Assembly: GCF_000429305.1 (NCBI RefSeq) | Contig: NZ_AUBP01000005.1 | Coordinates: forward strand, 124,001 to 188,000 | Origin: Desulfovibrio inopinatus DSM 10711 | GTDB lineage: Bacteria; Desulfobacterota; Desulfovibrionia; Desulfovibrionales; Desulfovibrionaceae | Direction of reading: 5' to 3' | Length of the DNA: 64,000 bases | Shown: piece after piece, positions 63,230-64,000 of the stretch | Layout: each line of letters begins with the position of its first letter | Position numbering within the stretch: position 1 is the stretch's first letter | The notes under the pieces: model-generated | Seen by the model: only the letters and a program-made list of their open reading frames with translations | Told to the model about the DNA's origin: nothing | Database searches by the model: none | Program-made: the position numbers and the translations under genes

Positions 63230-64000
63230 TTAGTGGGAAACTGGAAGTCCCCACTTGCGACTTTTTTGCTGATACACTGCCTTAGGAAGAACCACGAGGA
63301 CGGGGTTCTTCCTCGGGTCAAGTGTAAGAACAAGATCGTGTATATGCGCAATATCACTCCCGACACTGCCACCGGTTGGACGTCTCGGTCCAGGCCACAC
63401 ATTCACGAAAACACATGTTCCCGCACCTTCAACCGGATGCTGCCGATTATGTTCAATAATCAGTCCCCATGTGTTCGTTTCCGATGAGCGATACATTTGT
63501 TCTGCATGCAGGCCTGCAGCTTCAGGATTTTGCTTCACATCCACAATAGTATTATAGAACTCTGTTCCCCATTGGTTTACACACACCGTATCCGGCGTGA
63601 TTTCCCGATAATTCAGCGTTACCCCCGCGGTGTCGGCTTGTTGGACAGGTGTTCGTCCGAATGCACCGGATAAATCAAACATTCCGGCTGGTGATTTTCC
63701 ATCACCTTCTCGTTTTCGTGGCCCAGACTCATCAATCATGAGCTTGCCTCTTCCCCAAGCCACCCCATTACGACCAACTGCACATGGCCAAGCATCTCCT
63801 TGCGTGGTCCAGGAATCTTCGTCCCGAGTGCGGGTATAGAGCTGCATTACACAGGAATTTGACGACCAGCGAGGAGTCACCACAGTTATTAATTGCAAAC
63901 TATCACGAAGGGGAGTTTGCGCGATGCTGACAGAAGAATCATCCTGAGTTTCTGCCGCAACAGCCACCTGCTCGCCTTCTGATGCTTGATCGTTACCCGG
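63230..64000 (-). CDS. L,D-transpeptidase-like protein with Ser at the catalytic Cys position (5' end outside window)
   Basis: The C-terminal 256 residues or so of a COG3786-type (YkuD-like) protein. The frame stays open to the last base, so the start and probably a signal peptide lie beyond it; the GTG at 63967 is not needed as a start. Family marks are SGPRKREGDGKSPAGMFDL, WGLIIEHN and the end LTLDPRKNPVLVVLP. At the motif usually T-[AG]-G-C the sequence reads PTGGSVGSDI, with serine (AGT, bases 63365-63367) in place of the nucleophilic cysteine. Activity is therefore in doubt. Confidence 0.8.
   Translation of the reverse strand, partial: PGNDQASEGEQVAVAAETQDDSSVSIAQTPLRDSLQLITVVTPRWSSNSCVMQLYTRTRDEDSWTTQGDAWPCAVGRNGVAWGRGKLMIDESGPRKREGDGKSPAGMFDLSGAFGRTPVQQADTAGVTLNYREITPDTVCVNQWGTEFYNTIVDVKQNPEAAGLHAEQMYRSSETNTWGLIIEHNRQHPVEGAGTCVFVNVWPGPRRPTGGSVGSDIAHIHDLVLTLDPRKNPVLVVLPKAVYQQKSRKWGLPVSH

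Overview
The window looks like a chromosomal segment of a Gram-negative, anaerobic deltaproteobacterium of the Desulfovibrionales type. This is inferred from gene content and arrangement (AddAB with an Fe-S nuclease end, RfaE2, CpoB, a fused BioD-BioA, a rhodanese-ferritin fusion, a YkgJ-type cysteine-cluster protein) and not from a marker gene. Base composition is intermediate. Gene density is high, and overlapping ATGA stop/start junctions are common. No CRISPR array, insertion sequence, prophage or replication origin was seen.

Layout. 1-4669: the end of addA and all of addB (double-strand-break repair). 4.7-18.0 kb: an accessory island that is the most unusual part of the window, a ribosomally made peptide (RiPP) cluster of the NHLP/NHLM (nitrile-hydratase-leader, proteusin-like) class. 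It holds the peptidase-type and the second export ABC transporter, a TPR-containing family 2 glycosyltransferase, a 76-residue stub matching only the membrane-anchor end of the usual HlyD adaptor, five precursor peptides with very short cores (one alone on the minus strand, three recently duplicated, one more behind them), a radical SAM/SPASM maturase with an unexplained C-terminal extension, and two related proteins of unknown family at either side of the precursor array. 18.0-24.5 kb: a secreted protein, xerC, dprA, cpoB, a polytopic membrane protein, a TPR lipoprotein and a small protein. 24.6-31 kb: tRNA-Leu(GAG), secG, pgk, rimI, a Nudix hydrolase, suhB, mreB and a GAF protein. 31.3-36.2 kb: an unknown 591-residue protein, gcvT, rsmE and rarA. 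36.2-43.9 kb: NAD synthesis (nadC, nadA) running straight into biotin synthesis (bioB, bioF, a BioH-like esterase, bioC, then fused bioD-bioA behind a palindrome). 43.9-47.4 kb: a rhodanese/MauE-like pair divergent from a rhodanese-ferritin fusion, then YccF, a secreted peptidoglycan-binding protein and an Fe-S flavoprotein. 47.6-53.5 kb: glpD, tlyA, thrC, a DUF456 protein and a phenylacetate-CoA-ligase-like protein. 53.5-56.1 kb: rpsF-rpsR-rplI-dnaB. 56.3-61.7 kb: a membrane PP2C (RsbU/SpoIIE-type) phosphatase, a dynamin-like GTPase, a secreted protein and an STAS antagonist/anti-sigma kinase pair, together a partner-switching set. 61.9-64 kb: a YkgJ-type protein, rfaE2 and the visible part of an L,D-transpeptidase-like protein whose expected catalytic cysteine reads as serine.

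How it works together. In the island the precursors would be modified by the radical SAM enzyme and perhaps glycosylated, have their leaders removed by the C39 peptidase domain of the first transporter, and be exported by the transporter pair. The full-length HlyD adaptor normally found with this export system is not in the window. The rest is mostly housekeeping: repair and recombination, translation, cofactor synthesis and cell-envelope maintenance.
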